A stretch of 64,000 nt of DNA from positions 22,264 to 86,263 of the forward strand of contig CAYOEV010000008.1 in the NCBI GenBank assembly GCA_964403075.1, in the 5' to 3' direction. The translations under genes and the position numbers were made by a program. The notes under the pieces are model-generated. The model was given only the letters and a program-made list of their open reading frames with translations, had not been told where the DNA came from and did not search any database. The stretch comes from CAYOEV01 sp964403075 (GTDB lineage Bacteria > Bacteroidota > Bacteroidia > Cytophagales > Cyclobacteriaceae). Shown one piece after another: positions 53,109 to 61,942 of this stretch. The stretch's first letter is position 1, and each line of letters begins with the position of its first letter.

Positions 53109-53856
53109 GTTGTTTCAGGTAAATGGTAGTCGGATAATTAACCGCAGTTAAATACAAACCACAAGCCGGCACCGATCTTCCTGCGGCTTGTCGATTTTTA
53201 GATTTTAAAATTTTCTCCACATCAGCGACCGAACACTTTCCGGTACCCACATCCAATAGCGTGCCCACCATCACCCGAACCATGCCTCTTAAAAATCGAT
53301 TGGCTCGAATGTCGAAAACGTGAGATGCAGGACCCTTGTTCCATGAAGCTCCAAAAATATGGCATTCGAAATGATTGACTTCCGTGTGCACCTTACTAAA
53401 AGATTCAAAATCTTTCCATTCACGAAAAAGACCGAGCACCTCCTCAATCGCCTGTCCGTCAATCGCTGAGGAAAAATAATAAGATCGACCTCGCAGAAAT
53501 GGATCTTTCCGGGTATGGATGAGGTAGCTGTATGACCTGGACAGGGCCGAAAAGCGCGCATGCGCCTCCTCTTGTACAGGATGAATGTTGTGGATCGCCA
53601 CAGAAGGGGGTAAAACGGCATTTAACTGATACACTAATTGTGACACATTCAAGGGCTGCCCCCAATCGAAATGTGCCACCTGGTGCCTGGCATGGACACC
53701 TGCATCCGTTCTGCCGCTTCCCATAATAGACACCGACCTCGAAAACAACCGCAGGAAAGCATTTTCAATGCTTTCCTGCACCGTGCGTGCATTTTCCTGC
53801 CGCTGCCAACCACTGAAATCCGCTCCCTCATAGGATATTTCCATGAAATAGCGCAT
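53086..53856 (-). CDS. truA: tRNA pseudouridine(38-40) synthase
   Basis: A 256-residue enzyme. The catalytic Asp is in GSGRTDAGVHARHQVAHF (about 46-63). Other TruA motifs: YEGADFSGWQRQENARTVQE at the start, RSYSYLIHTRKDPF, and FDIRANRFLRGMVRVMVGTL. It makes pseudouridine in the anticodon stem of many tRNAs. It leads a minus-strand unit with the ABC exporter. The stretch CTTACTTTG right before the ATG resembles a -7 box with one mismatch. Confidence 0.96.
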   Translation of the reverse strand: MRYFMEISYEGADFSGWQRQENARTVQESIENAFLRLFSRSVSIMGSGRTDAGVHARHQVAHFDWGQPLNVSQLVYQLNAVLPPSVAIHNIHPVQEEAHARFSALSRSYSYLIHTRKDPFLRGRSYYFSSAIDGQAIEEVLGLFREWKDFESFSKVHTEVNHFECHIFGASWNKGPASHVFDIRANRFLRGMVRVMVGTLLDVGTGKCSVADVEKILKSKNRQAAGRSVPACGLYLTAVNYPTTIYLKQHGERNCQ

Positions 53857-53885
53857 GAATCAAAGTAAGGGTCTGTTCATTTCCT

Positions 53886-53893
53886 TAGTTTTG
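53886..53893 (+). promoter_or_regulatory. -7 promoter box for the DUF4293 gene
   Basis: TAGTTTTG is an exact TAnnTTTG match 19 bases before the ATG at 53913, in the divergent space with truA. No -33 TTTG at the usual spacing. Confidence 0.4.
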
Positions 53894-53912
53894 TTGACCA
53901 ACAAATCTACCC

Positions 53913-54398
53913 ATGATTCAACGTGTACAATCCATTTTTCTGCTGTTGATGGCTGTAATCATGTTCACTTTCCTGTTTTTACCCATTTGGGTAAAAACCG
54001 AACCGACTACAAAAGATGTGGTTACCATCATGCCCAACCAGGTCACACATTTTCACGCCGATGCGCTGCCACCCAATACCGAAGTCCTCAGCCAGCATTG
54101 GCACCTGACCGGCCTGGCCACACTCTCAGGATTACTGGCTTTATTGTCCATTTTTCAGTACCGTAACCGTCTGCGCCAAATTCAATTAGGCACCCTGAAT
54201 GCCTTGTTAATTTTAGGTGTCGTTGTGGCCAGTGTGCTGGTCATCAATGCCTACGATAAAGTATTGGATCAACAGGTTCCGGGAAACTATGCATTCGGTT
54301 TTTTCATGCCCGTGATTGCTTTGATGTTCAATTCATTGGCCAACCGATTCATTCGCAGGGACGAACGTTTGGTCAGGGCATCCGATCGGGTCAGGTAA
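53913..54398 (+). CDS. DUF4293 family membrane protein
   Basis: A 161-residue protein with four membrane helices (about 5-25, 68-85, 95-113, 130-147). The opening MIQRVQSIFLLLMAVIMF is typical of the DUF4293 family, which is found in Bacteroidota and has no known function. Convergent with the small gene at 54391 (8-base overlap). Confidence 0.88.
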   Translation: MIQRVQSIFLLLMAVIMFTFLFLPIWVKTEPTTKDVVTIMPNQVTHFHADALPPNTEVLSQHWHLTGLATLSGLLALLSIFQYRNRLRQIQLGTLNALLILGVVVASVLVINAYDKVLDQQVPGNYAFGFFMPVIALMFNSLANRFIRRDERLVRASDRVR

Positions 54399-54567
54399 AG
54401 CAACTTTGCAAAACAGTGCCATGTTGTGGATAATGCTCATAACACCAGGATTTCAGTGACTGCAACTCTTCAGGTAATATGAGGTGAATGGCTTTGCGCA
54501 ATTCTTTCTCAAAAAGAAAGCGGTCGAAACTCACCTTCGACAAAACAGTTTTGACATATTCTAGCAT
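54391..54567 (-). CDS. Small conserved-looking protein of unknown function
   Basis: A 58-codon frame starting with ATG at 54567-54565 (MLEYVKTVLSKVSFDRFLFE) and continuing with KELRKAIHLILPEELQSLKS and WCYEHYP. The sequence pattern, a short helical protein with F-x-x-E-L-x-K-A and L-x-x-W-C-Y, matches what I recall of short Bacteroidota proteins encoded as single genes (recollection, not checked). The stop lies 8 bases within the end of the DUF4293 gene. The batD frame on the other strand can be extended over this gene, but batD's signal peptide starts at 54647, after it. Confidence 0.65.
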   Translation of the reverse strand: MLEYVKTVLSKVSFDRFLFEKELRKAIHLILPEELQSLKSWCYEHYPQHGTVLQSCFT

Positions 54568-54646
54568 GGCAGCAAATATTGTTAAAGAACTAAACGAATC
54601 ATTTACATTGGCGTATGAAGCTGAATACAGAAAGAAATATCCAATG

Positions 54647-56080
54647 ATGAAATTAACGAAAGGTATACTGATTGGTTTTCTGTTTTTTGCAGGGCTCAAC
54701 ACATGGGCACAAGAAGTAAGCATCCAATTGGGACCAAATGAAATTGGCTTGAATCAATATTATTCGATTACCCTCACAGCCAAAAATGGGAATATTCGTG
54801 AGTATGGTAATTTTCCTGAAATACCAGGAATGGTCAAAAGAGGCATCAACTCCTCCTCCTCGACGTCCTACGTAAATGGACAAATTTCCTCACAACACAG
54901 CATCATCCAGAATTACCAGCCCACCCAAAAAGGTAATTTTCAACTCTCTGATTTTTCAATTCGCGTGAATGGTCAGATGCTTTCTTCAGAAGGTGCCACC
55001 ATAAAAGTAGGAGACCGAGTGCAACAGCAAAGACGACGATCACTCTTCAACTACGGTGACCCCTTCAACGAACCTGCACAGGCCCCGGAATTCTTAGATA
55101 TAAAAGCTGACGCCTTCCTGGCTTTCACCCTCGACAAAACGGATGTGTTCGTAGGCGAAGGTTTCAATGGCACACTGGCTTTCTATGTAGCGCAGAACAA
55201 CCGTGCCGATATGCGTTTCCACGAATTGGGTCGTCAGGTGACGGAGATCATAAAGAAATTGAAACCGGAAAACTGTTGGGAAGAAAATTTCAATATTGAG
55301 AACATTCAGGGGGAGACGGTGCTCCTCAATGGGAAAAAATACACCCAATACAAAGTATACCGTGCCACCTATTACCCGTTAAACGTGCAGGATATCGAGT
55401 TTCCTTCCGTTGGCTTGGAGCTGATCAAATTTGATGTAGCCAAAAACCCAACCTTTTTTGGGCAAAACCGCCAGCAAAATTTTAAAACCTTTTACTCTTC
55501 CCCCAAGGTAGTTCGGGTAAAGGATCTGCCCCCTCACCCACTGAAAGATCGCGTGGCGGTGGGGCGTTACCGGCTGAAAGAATCTCTGGAGCCCGGAGCA
55601 GTGGAAACTGGTCAAAGTTTCAATTTCATATTTTCTGTTTCGGGAGAAGGCAACATCAGTGCCATTGAAGAACCGATCATCCCACCAGATGGGCGCATGG
55701 AGTTCTATGCACCCAATGTGCAGCAGGATATTAACCGTACCATGAACCGGGTGACCGGTACCAAAGCTTTTAATTATTACGGCATCCCGCAGGAACCTGG
55801 GACCTACATGCTATCCGATTATTTCAAATGGATTTACTTCGATCCGGTAGCCGCTCGCTATGATACGCTGTCGGCCACCAAAACCCTGAACGTTACCGGT
55901 GAGAGTAAAAAAAATGCATCCATTCTATCCAACGACGTGGGTTCCTTTTACGATCGGATCAACGTAGAAGACAATCGTCTAAGCAATAGGAACAGATCCA
56001 ACTTTTTTGGGCTCTTTGCAACTGTAGCTGTGTTCATTTTACTTGGCTTTACCTCTTACCTAATGTTTCGGAAAACATGA
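54647..56080 (+). CDS. batD: BatD family protein
   Basis: A 477-residue membrane-anchored protein. A signal peptide (MKLTKGILIGFLFFAGLNTW, cleavage after AQ) is followed by a long beta-rich periplasmic part (VSIQLGPNEIGLNQYYSITL; FLAFTLDKTDVFVGEG) and a C-terminal membrane helix (about 452-472). This matches BatD of the Bacteroides aerotolerance operon. The usual partners batA, batB, batC and batE are not next to it; aroC follows with a 4-base overlap. I chose ATG 54647 because the signal peptide starts there. Confidence 0.85.
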   Translation: MKLTKGILIGFLFFAGLNTWAQEVSIQLGPNEIGLNQYYSITLTAKNGNIREYGNFPEIPGMVKRGINSSSSTSYVNGQISSQHSIIQNYQPTQKGNFQLSDFSIRVNGQMLSSEGATIKVGDRVQQQRRRSLFNYGDPFNEPAQAPEFLDIKADAFLAFTLDKTDVFVGEGFNGTLAFYVAQNNRADMRFHELGRQVTEIIKKLKPENCWEENFNIENIQGETVLLNGKKYTQYKVYRATYYPLNVQDIEFPSVGLELIKFDVAKNPTFFGQNRQQNFKTFYSSPKVVRVKDLPPHPLKDRVAVGRYRLKESLEPGAVETGQSFNFIFSVSGEGNISAIEEPIIPPDGRMEFYAPNVQQDINRTMNRVTGTKAFNYYGIPQEPGTYMLSDYFKWIYFDPVAARYDTLSATKTLNVTGESKKNASILSNDVGSFYDRINVEDNRLSNRNRSNFFGLFATVAVFILLGFTSYLMFRKT

Positions 56081-57147
56081 ATAGCCTGGGCCAATACTTC
56101 CGGATGACCACCTACGGAGAATCCCACGGGGCCGGTATCGGTGTGGTCATCGATGGTTGCCCTGCTGGTGTAATGATAGATGAATCCTTCATCCACCACG
56201 AACTGCAACGCCGCAGACCCGGGCAATCCAGGATCACTACGCAACGGAGGGAGCATGAGGATTTTAGCATCCAATCAGGTGTTTTCGAAGGACAATCAAC
56301 TGGGGCACCCATCAACATTTTCATCCCAAACCAGGATGCAAAATCGAAGGATTATAGCCATGTCAAAGATACTTTTCGACCCTCCCATGCCGATTACACC
56401 TACGAAACCAAATATGGCCTGAGAGATTATCGCGGTGGCGGTAGAAGTTCCGCACGCATCACAGCGGGCTGGGTGGCTGCCGGCGCCATTGCCAAGATGA
56501 TACTCCAAATGCAAGCCATTAAAGTACAAGCTTATGTGGCTGCCGTGGGTTACATTGTAGCGCCTGAGCACGAAACATTGGACCTGAGCCTGACGGAAAC
56601 CAACGATGTCCGTTGCCCGGACCCTGCCACGGCTGAGAAAATGTTCAACTTTATCGATTCGGTGCGCAAAGATGGAGATACCGTCGGAGGATTGGTGACC
56701 GGCACGATTCTGAACGTGCCTGCCGGTATCGGAGAACCACTTTTCGACAAGCTGCATGCCCGCTTGGGTCACGCCCTTTTTTCCATTAATGCCGTAAAGG
56801 GTGTGGAATTTGGAAGTGGTTTTCAATCAGCGACCATGCGTGGCAGCGCCCATAACGATGCCATCTACCAAGAAGGGGGCACCACGCGCACACGCACCAA
56901 CCATTCAGGGGGCATCCAGGGGGGCATTTCAAATGGCGAAGAAATTATCTTCCGCGTGGCTTTTAAACCTGTGGCTACCCTGATGAAAGATCAGGAGAGC
57001 GTGGATCGATCAGGAGAGACAACGGTGGTCAAAGGCAAGGGTCGGCACGATCCCTGTGTGGTCCCGCGCGCCGTGCCGATTGTGGAGGCACTTACGGCGA
57101 TCACCCTGGTGGACCTTATCTTCGCTGATAAATTGGCCAAAATTTAA
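56077..57147 (+). CDS. aroC: Chorismate synthase
   Basis: A 356-residue enzyme that makes chorismate from EPSP, using reduced FMN. All signatures are seen: GESHGAGIGVVIDGCPAG (about 13-30), RRPGQSRITTQRREHEDFSI, HADYTYETKYGLRDYRGGGR, SSARITAGWVAAGAIAK, and near the end GKGRHDPCVVPRAVPIVEAL. Length normal. It starts within the batD stop (ATGA). Confidence 0.97.
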   Translation: MNSLGQYFRMTTYGESHGAGIGVVIDGCPAGVMIDESFIHHELQRRRPGQSRITTQRREHEDFSIQSGVFEGQSTGAPINIFIPNQDAKSKDYSHVKDTFRPSHADYTYETKYGLRDYRGGGRSSARITAGWVAAGAIAKMILQMQAIKVQAYVAAVGYIVAPEHETLDLSLTETNDVRCPDPATAEKMFNFIDSVRKDGDTVGGLVTGTILNVPAGIGEPLFDKLHARLGHALFSINAVKGVEFGSGFQSATMRGSAHNDAIYQEGGTTRTRTNHSGGIQGGISNGEEIIFRVAFKPVATLMKDQESVDRSGETTVVKGKGRHDPCVVPRAVPIVEALTAITLVDLIFADKLAKI

Positions 57148-57159
57148 AATGCGCGATTT

Positions 57160-58566
57160 ATGAAAAGAAGTGGCTTGGCCCTGCACTGGCAGGTGATCAT
57201 CGGATTGGTTCTGGGCTTAATTTATGCCTTCTTCGCTGTAAGGAACGGTTGGACGGATTTTACGCTCGACTACATCAATCCTTTCGGTGATATTTTCATC
57301 AACCTTCTCAAATTGATCGCGGTACCTTTGGTGTTATTTTCAATTATCTCCGGGGTCACCTCCCTAAAAGACATTCGGAAGCTGGGACAACTTGGCGCCA
57401 AGACCCTTGGATTGTACCTTTTGACTACCATGTTTGCCGTGCTGATCGGTCTGTTACTGGTCAACCTCTATCGCCCAGGTGCACGGGTCAATGATGACAT
57501 TCGGACAGAAAACCGTATCGGCTATGAAATCTGGAAAAAAAGCGAGCACATTCAGGACCTGGATGACATCTGCCTTTCTTGCCTTCCTAAAAACCGAGAA
57601 CTGGTAGAAGCAATAAAGAATAGACGTGGTACGGAGGTAAATCCGTGGGTGAAGGACAAAATAGACAAAGCAGAGGCCACCAAAAATACCTCCCCGCTGC
57701 AGCCTTTGGTAGACATCGTACCCACCAACATATTCATGGCACTGGGCAACATGAACATGCTGCAGATTATCTTTTTTGCCATCTTTTTTGGCGTAGTAGT
57801 CGCCGCCATGCCGAAAGAAAAGGCTAAGCCTATCGAAAGTCTGATCGACGGATTGAATGAAGTATTTGTGCGCATGGTCTGGATTGTGATGAAAGCCATG
57901 CCATTTTTTGTATTTGCCCTCATGGCCGGACAGGTAGTAAAGGCAGCCGGTACCGATCCGATTAAATTTCGGGAATTACTGTCTTTCTTGCTGCAGTATT
58001 CGATGACGCTGGTGGTTGGTCTCGCGCTCATGGTCTTCTTTTTTTATCCCCTTTTCATTCGACTCATTGCCAAAGTTTCGCCCGGTAAATTCCTCAACCA
58101 CATGAAGGATGCCCAGCTTACCGCATTCAGCACCAGCTCTTCAGTAGCCACGCTGCCGGTGACAATGGATTGTATTGAAAATAAAATGGGTGTACCAAAA
58201 TCAATATCCAGCTTTGTGTTGCCCATTGGCGCTACCGTAAATATGGATGGTACCAGCCTGTACCAGGCCGTAGCCGTTGTCTCACTGGCGCAGTTTCACA
58301 TGGTCGACTTAAGCATCATGCAACAAGCCATCATTGTGCTGACGGCCACACTCGCTTCTATCGGTGCTGCGGCCATTCCCAGCGCAGGCTTGGTGCTGAT
58401 GATCATCGTTTTAGAATCGGTAGGATTGAACCCTGCATGGATTGCTTTGATCTTTCCGGTAGATCGCATCCTGGACATGTGTAGAACGGTCGTAAACGTC
58501 ACTGGAGATGCCACTGTTTCTACAATTGTAGCCGTTTCTGAAGGTGAACTCAAAAGAGGCGACTGA
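57160..58566 (+). CDS. Dicarboxylate/amino acid:cation symporter (DAACS family)
   Basis: A 468-residue transporter with about eight membrane helices plus two re-entrant loops. The family motifs TSSSVATLPVTM and LPIGATVNMDGTSLYQAVAV form the substrate and sodium site. The loop between helices 3 and 4 (about residues 105-185) is some 50 residues longer than in typical members and has a CLSC motif (138-141). Substrate likely glutamate, aspartate or C4-dicarboxylate. It lies 12 bases after aroC and 16 before paaA. Confidence 0.93.
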   Translation: MKRSGLALHWQVIIGLVLGLIYAFFAVRNGWTDFTLDYINPFGDIFINLLKLIAVPLVLFSIISGVTSLKDIRKLGQLGAKTLGLYLLTTMFAVLIGLLLVNLYRPGARVNDDIRTENRIGYEIWKKSEHIQDLDDICLSCLPKNRELVEAIKNRRGTEVNPWVKDKIDKAEATKNTSPLQPLVDIVPTNIFMALGNMNMLQIIFFAIFFGVVVAAMPKEKAKPIESLIDGLNEVFVRMVWIVMKAMPFFVFALMAGQVVKAAGTDPIKFRELLSFLLQYSMTLVVGLALMVFFFYPLFIRLIAKVSPGKFLNHMKDAQLTAFSTSSSVATLPVTMDCIENKMGVPKSISSFVLPIGATVNMDGTSLYQAVAVVSLAQFHMVDLSIMQQAIIVLTATLASIGAAAIPSAGLVLMIIVLESVGLNPAWIALIFPVDRILDMCRTVVNVTGDATVSTIVAVSEGELKRGD

Positions 58567-58570
58567 TCGT

Positions 58571-58578
58571 TATATTTG
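58571..58578 (+). promoter_or_regulatory. -7 promoter box for the paa operon
   Basis: TATATTTG matches TAnnTTTG exactly and ends four bases before the paaA ATG, within the 16-base space after the symporter gene. If used, the paa transcript would have almost no leader. No -33 TTTG at normal spacing. Confidence 0.4.
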
Positions 58579-58582
58579 TAAT

Positions 58583-59524
58583 ATGGAGCCAAAAGATTTA
58601 CAAGCCCACTTCGATCAAAAAGTAGCCAGCGACGAGCGCATAGAGCCGAAAGACTGGATGCCTGAAGATTATAGAAAAACCTTGATTCGGCAGATGTCAC
58701 AGCATGCCCATTCAGAAATTGTTGGCATGCTGCCGGAAGCGAACTGGCTTTCCAGGGCCCCCTCATTGCGTAGAAAAGTAGCTGCGTTGGCCAAGGTGCA
58801 AGACGAAGCAGGGCATGGATTGTATCTCTACAGTGCCTGTGAAACTTTGGGCATTTCCAGAGACCAACTGCTCGAAGATTTGCACAGCGGTAAAGCCAAA
58901 TACTCAAGTATTTTCAATTATCCTACGCTGACCTGGGCTGACATGGGCGCCATTGGGTGGTTGGTAGATGGTGCAGCCATCATGAACCAGGTACCCCTCT
59001 GCCGTACCTCCTACGGCCCGTACGCCAGGGCGATGGTGCGCGTTTGCAAGGAAGAATCGTTTCACCAACGCCAGGGTTATGAAATCATGCTGACACTTTG
59101 CAAAGGCTCGCAAGCACAAAAGGAAATGGCACAAGATGCTTTGAATAGGTGGTGGTGGCCATCATTGATGATGTTTGGACCCTCGGATAAAGATTCTACA
59201 CATACTGAGCAATCCATGAGATGGCGCATCAAAAGGTTCACCAATGATGAGTTGCGACAAAAATTTGTAGATGTTACGGTGCCACAGGCTGAATTGTTGG
59301 GTCTTCGTATCCCAGACGATCGGTTGAGTTGGAACGAAGCAACGGGACATTATGATTTCGGACCGATCGACTGGGAGGAATTCTTCAACGTCATCAAGGG
59401 TCACGGGCCTTGCAACAAACAACGTTTGGACGCCCGTAAAGCGGCCTATGACAATGGAGAGTGGGTGAGAGCCGCTGCCAGTGCCTATGCCAAGAAGAAA
59501 GCGGAAAAGCAAGTTGTGGCATGA
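58583..59524 (+). CDS. paaA: 1,2-phenylacetyl-CoA epoxidase subunit PaaA
   Basis: A 313-residue ferritin-like catalytic subunit of the PaaABCE monooxygenase, which turns phenylacetyl-CoA into its ring 1,2-epoxide. Diiron ligands are visible: SEIVGMLPEANW (about 46-57), the ExxH in QDEAGHGLYLYSA (about 73-85), and the second ExxH in KEESFHQRQGYEIML. ATG 58583 (MEPKDLQAHF) is chosen because upstream codons overlap the symporter gene. paaB follows with a 4-base overlap. Confidence 0.96.
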   Translation: MEPKDLQAHFDQKVASDERIEPKDWMPEDYRKTLIRQMSQHAHSEIVGMLPEANWLSRAPSLRRKVAALAKVQDEAGHGLYLYSACETLGISRDQLLEDLHSGKAKYSSIFNYPTLTWADMGAIGWLVDGAAIMNQVPLCRTSYGPYARAMVRVCKEESFHQRQGYEIMLTLCKGSQAQKEMAQDALNRWWWPSLMMFGPSDKDSTHTEQSMRWRIKRFTNDELRQKFVDVTVPQAELLGLRIPDDRLSWNEATGHYDFGPIDWEEFFNVIKGHGPCNKQRLDARKAAYDNGEWVRAAASAYAKKKAEKQVVA

Positions 59525-59802
59525 AGGATTGGCCCCTTTGGGAAATATTTATCCGTAGCAAAAGCGGGCTGAATCACAAACATGTTGGAAGTTTGCATGC
59601 GGCAGACGCGGACATGGCCATAGAAAATGCACGCGATGTGTACACCCGTAGAAACGAAGGTGTCAGTATTTGGGCAGTGGCATCGAAAAACATAGCTGCT
59701 TCCGATCCGGACGATAGTGACGCATTTTATGCGCCTGCCAAAGACAAGGTGTACCGACATCCCACTTTCTACGATTTACCGGATGAGGTCAAGCACATGT
59801 AA
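59521..59802 (+). CDS. paaB: 1,2-phenylacetyl-CoA epoxidase subunit PaaB
   Basis: A 93-residue subunit that bridges PaaAC dimers. Motifs of the family: WPLWEIFIRSKSGLNHKHVG (3-22), SLHAADADMAIENARDVYTR (23-42) and EGVSIWAVASKNI. It starts within the paaA stop (ATGA). No catalytic residues are expected. Confidence 0.95.
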   Translation: MKDWPLWEIFIRSKSGLNHKHVGSLHAADADMAIENARDVYTRRNEGVSIWAVASKNIAASDPDDSDAFYAPAKDKVYRHPTFYDLPDEVKHM

Positions 59803-59823
59803 TTGTATTTATCTCATTGTGGC

Positions 59824-60579
59824 ATGTCAACGGATAACCCAAAACTAAAATACACCCTTCAGGCCGCTGACAACTCCCTCATATTGGGTCAGCGCCTCAC
59901 CGCATGGTGCGGACACGGCCCCATTTTGGAGCAGGACATCGCCATCTCGAACATTGCCCTGGACCTCATTGGCCAGTCACGCATGTTGTATCAATATGCT
60001 GCCAGCCTAAAGGGTACAGGTACTGAAGATGACCTGGCCTTTTTAAGAGATGCCTGGGATTTTTACAATGTGCAATTGGTCGAATTACCCAACGGTGATT
60101 TTGCACAAACGGTCTTGCGACAATTTTTTTTCGACTCCTTCAGCCAGCCCTTTTTTGAAGCCCTGGCTGAGTGCAACGACGAACAGCTTGCAGCCATCGC
60201 TGCCAAATCTTTGAAAGAAGCCAAGTACCACGTCAAGTGGAGCCGCGATTGGGTGTTGCGACTGGGCGACGGGACCATAGAAAGCCACAACAGGATGGAA
60301 AAAGCATTGGACGAACTATGGCGCTATTATCCCGAAATCACGCAACCCAATGACACCGACACGGTGGCAGAAGCCGAAGGTTATGGTGTGGATTTATCGG
60401 CAATTGCCAGGGTGCGCGACGCATTTGTAAAAGAAACGCTGGCAGAAGCGACACTGGACGTACCTGAGATCAAAGTGCCACATACCGGAGGCAAAGACGG
60501 AAAACATACGGAACACCTGGGCTTCATCCTGGCGGAAATGCAGTTTTTACCACGCACTTATCCGGGCAATGAATGGTAG
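59824..60579 (+). CDS. paaC: 1,2-phenylacetyl-CoA epoxidase subunit PaaC
   Basis: A 251-residue structural ferritin-like subunit that forms the stable dimer with PaaA. Family segments: LILGQRLTAWCGHGPILEQD (about 20-39), ISNIALDLIGQSRMLYQYAA, and KEAKYHVKWSRDWVLRLGDG. I chose ATG 59824 (MSTDNPKLKY); the frame also opens at a TTG at 59803. paaD overlaps its end by 7 bases. Confidence 0.95.
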   Translation: MSTDNPKLKYTLQAADNSLILGQRLTAWCGHGPILEQDIAISNIALDLIGQSRMLYQYAASLKGTGTEDDLAFLRDAWDFYNVQLVELPNGDFAQTVLRQFFFDSFSQPFFEALAECNDEQLAAIAAKSLKEAKYHVKWSRDWVLRLGDGTIESHNRMEKALDELWRYYPEITQPNDTDTVAEAEGYGVDLSAIARVRDAFVKETLAEATLDVPEIKVPHTGGKDGKHTEHLGFILAEMQFLPRTYPGNEW

Positions 60580-61040
60580 TGGATAAGGATTATATCATAC
60601 ATCTACTGGAGCAAGTAGCCGACCCGGAGATTCCGGTAATTTCCGTTGTTGACCTGGGAATTGTACGCGACGTAATTGTACACGACCATGTAACCACAGA
60701 AGTGGTCATTACCCCTACCTATTCCGGGTGCCCGGCCATGATTGAAATTGAAAAGGAAATCAACAATGCCCTAAAACATGCCGGAATTGAAAAAGTAAAA
60801 GTCACCACCGTACTTTCCCCGGCCTGGACCACCGCGTGGATGTCCGAAAAAGGGCAGCAGGCATTGAAAGAATATGGCATTGCACCCCCCGCTCCCGGTA
60901 AGGAAGATAATGAGATTGCCTGCCCCAGGTGTGGATCTACCCAAACCAAGCTGATATCGCAATTTGGCAGCACCGCCTGTAAATCGCTCCACCAATGCAA
61001 GGACTGCCTGGAGCCGTTTGATTACTTTAAGTGCCACTAG
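60573..61040 (+). CDS. paaD: PaaD, metal-cluster assembly protein of the epoxidase
   Basis: A 155-residue protein with an N-terminal MIP18/DUF59 domain (VADPEIPVISVVDLGIVRDV, about 15-34; TPTYSGCPAM) and a C-terminal zinc-ribbon-like part with CPRCGS (about 119-124) and HQCKDCLEPF. PaaD is needed for active epoxidase, probably in metal-centre maturation. A 125-base space with no gene follows before paaG. Confidence 0.95.
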   Translation: MVVDKDYIIHLLEQVADPEIPVISVVDLGIVRDVIVHDHVTTEVVITPTYSGCPAMIEIEKEINNALKHAGIEKVKVTTVLSPAWTTAWMSEKGQQALKEYGIAPPAPGKEDNEIACPRCGSTQTKLISQFGSTACKSLHQCKDCLEPFDYFKCH

Positions 61041-61165
61041 GCGACGCGGGCTACAAGGTCTGAACGGCACGTTGGGCACTTCGTTGGTGACCAACCGATC
61101 GGCTGGTGCGCAGGGTAGATGAGCCATTTCTGCTATCTTCGTACATCAAAAGCAAACGCATTTTC

Positions 61166-61942
61166 ATGTCCGTAATCACTACAGCTATCCATGACAAAGT
61201 AGGTACCCTGACCTTCAACAGACCTGAAGTGTACAACAGCTTCAACAGAGAATTGGCGTTGACGGTACAAGCGTCATTGGATGAATTCGCAGAGAATAAA
61301 GAAGTGAGGGCCATTGTGCTCACTGGCCACGGCAAGGCTTTTTGTGCGGGGCAGGATTTGCAGGAAGCCATGGCCGACAATGGCCTGGACATCGCGCAAA
61401 TTGTAGATGAACATTACAACCCGCTCATACGGAAGATCAGGACCATTCAAAAGCCGGTTATTGCGGCTGTAAATGGTGTAGCCGCCGGGGCAGGAGCTAA
61501 CATCGCGCTGGCCTGTGATGTAACCGTGGCCACATCATCCGCCAGCTTCATCCAGGCATTTAGCAAAATAGGCCTGGTGCCCGACAGCGGGGGTACTTTC
61601 ACGCTCCCCCGATTGATTGGTTTTCAAAAAGCTTCTGCACTCATGATGTTGGGAGATAAAATATCGGCTGAAGAAGCAGAAAGATTGGGGATGATCTATC
61701 GCTGGTTCAATGATGAAGATTTTGCACGGGAAGTGAAAAGCCTGGCCGCAAAACTGGCCAACCTGCCAACTATGGGGCTGGCATTCACGAAAAAACTGCT
61801 GAATCAATCCATGAATAACAGCCTGGAAGATCAGCTGGAACTGGAAAAGCACTGGCAAACTGCCGCCACCCACACCTATGACTACAAAGAAGGAGTAGAT
61901 GCCTTTTTAAACAAACGCAAACCTGAATTTAAAGGAGAATAA
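61166..61942 (+). CDS. paaG: 2-(1,2-epoxy-1,2-dihydrophenyl)acetyl-CoA isomerase PaaG
   Basis: A 258-residue crotonase-fold enzyme. The CoA and oxyanion-hole segments are seen in GKAFCAGQDLQEA (about 61-73) and NGVAAGAGANIALACD (about 103-118), and the catalytic Asp in KIGLVPDSGGTFTLPRL (about 137-153), which is the PaaG pattern rather than the Glu pair of enoyl-CoA hydratases. It turns the epoxide into the oxepin. A separate PaaF hydratase is not seen in the window. ATG 61166 (MSVITTAIHD) is chosen; an ATG at 61106 adds 20 residues with no family match. Confidence 0.88.
   Translation: MSVITTAIHDKVGTLTFNRPEVYNSFNRELALTVQASLDEFAENKEVRAIVLTGHGKAFCAGQDLQEAMADNGLDIAQIVDEHYNPLIRKIRTIQKPVIAAVNGVAAGAGANIALACDVTVATSSASFIQAFSKIGLVPDSGGTFTLPRLIGFQKASALMMLGDKISAEEAERLGMIYRWFNDEDFAREVKSLAAKLANLPTMGLAFTKKLLNQSMNNSLEDQLELEKHWQTAATHTYDYKEGVDAFLNKRKPEFKGE

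Noticed and set aside
54488..54646. N-terminal extension of BatD from 54488
   Set aside because: It would put 53 residues before a clear signal peptide and runs opposite a better small gene.
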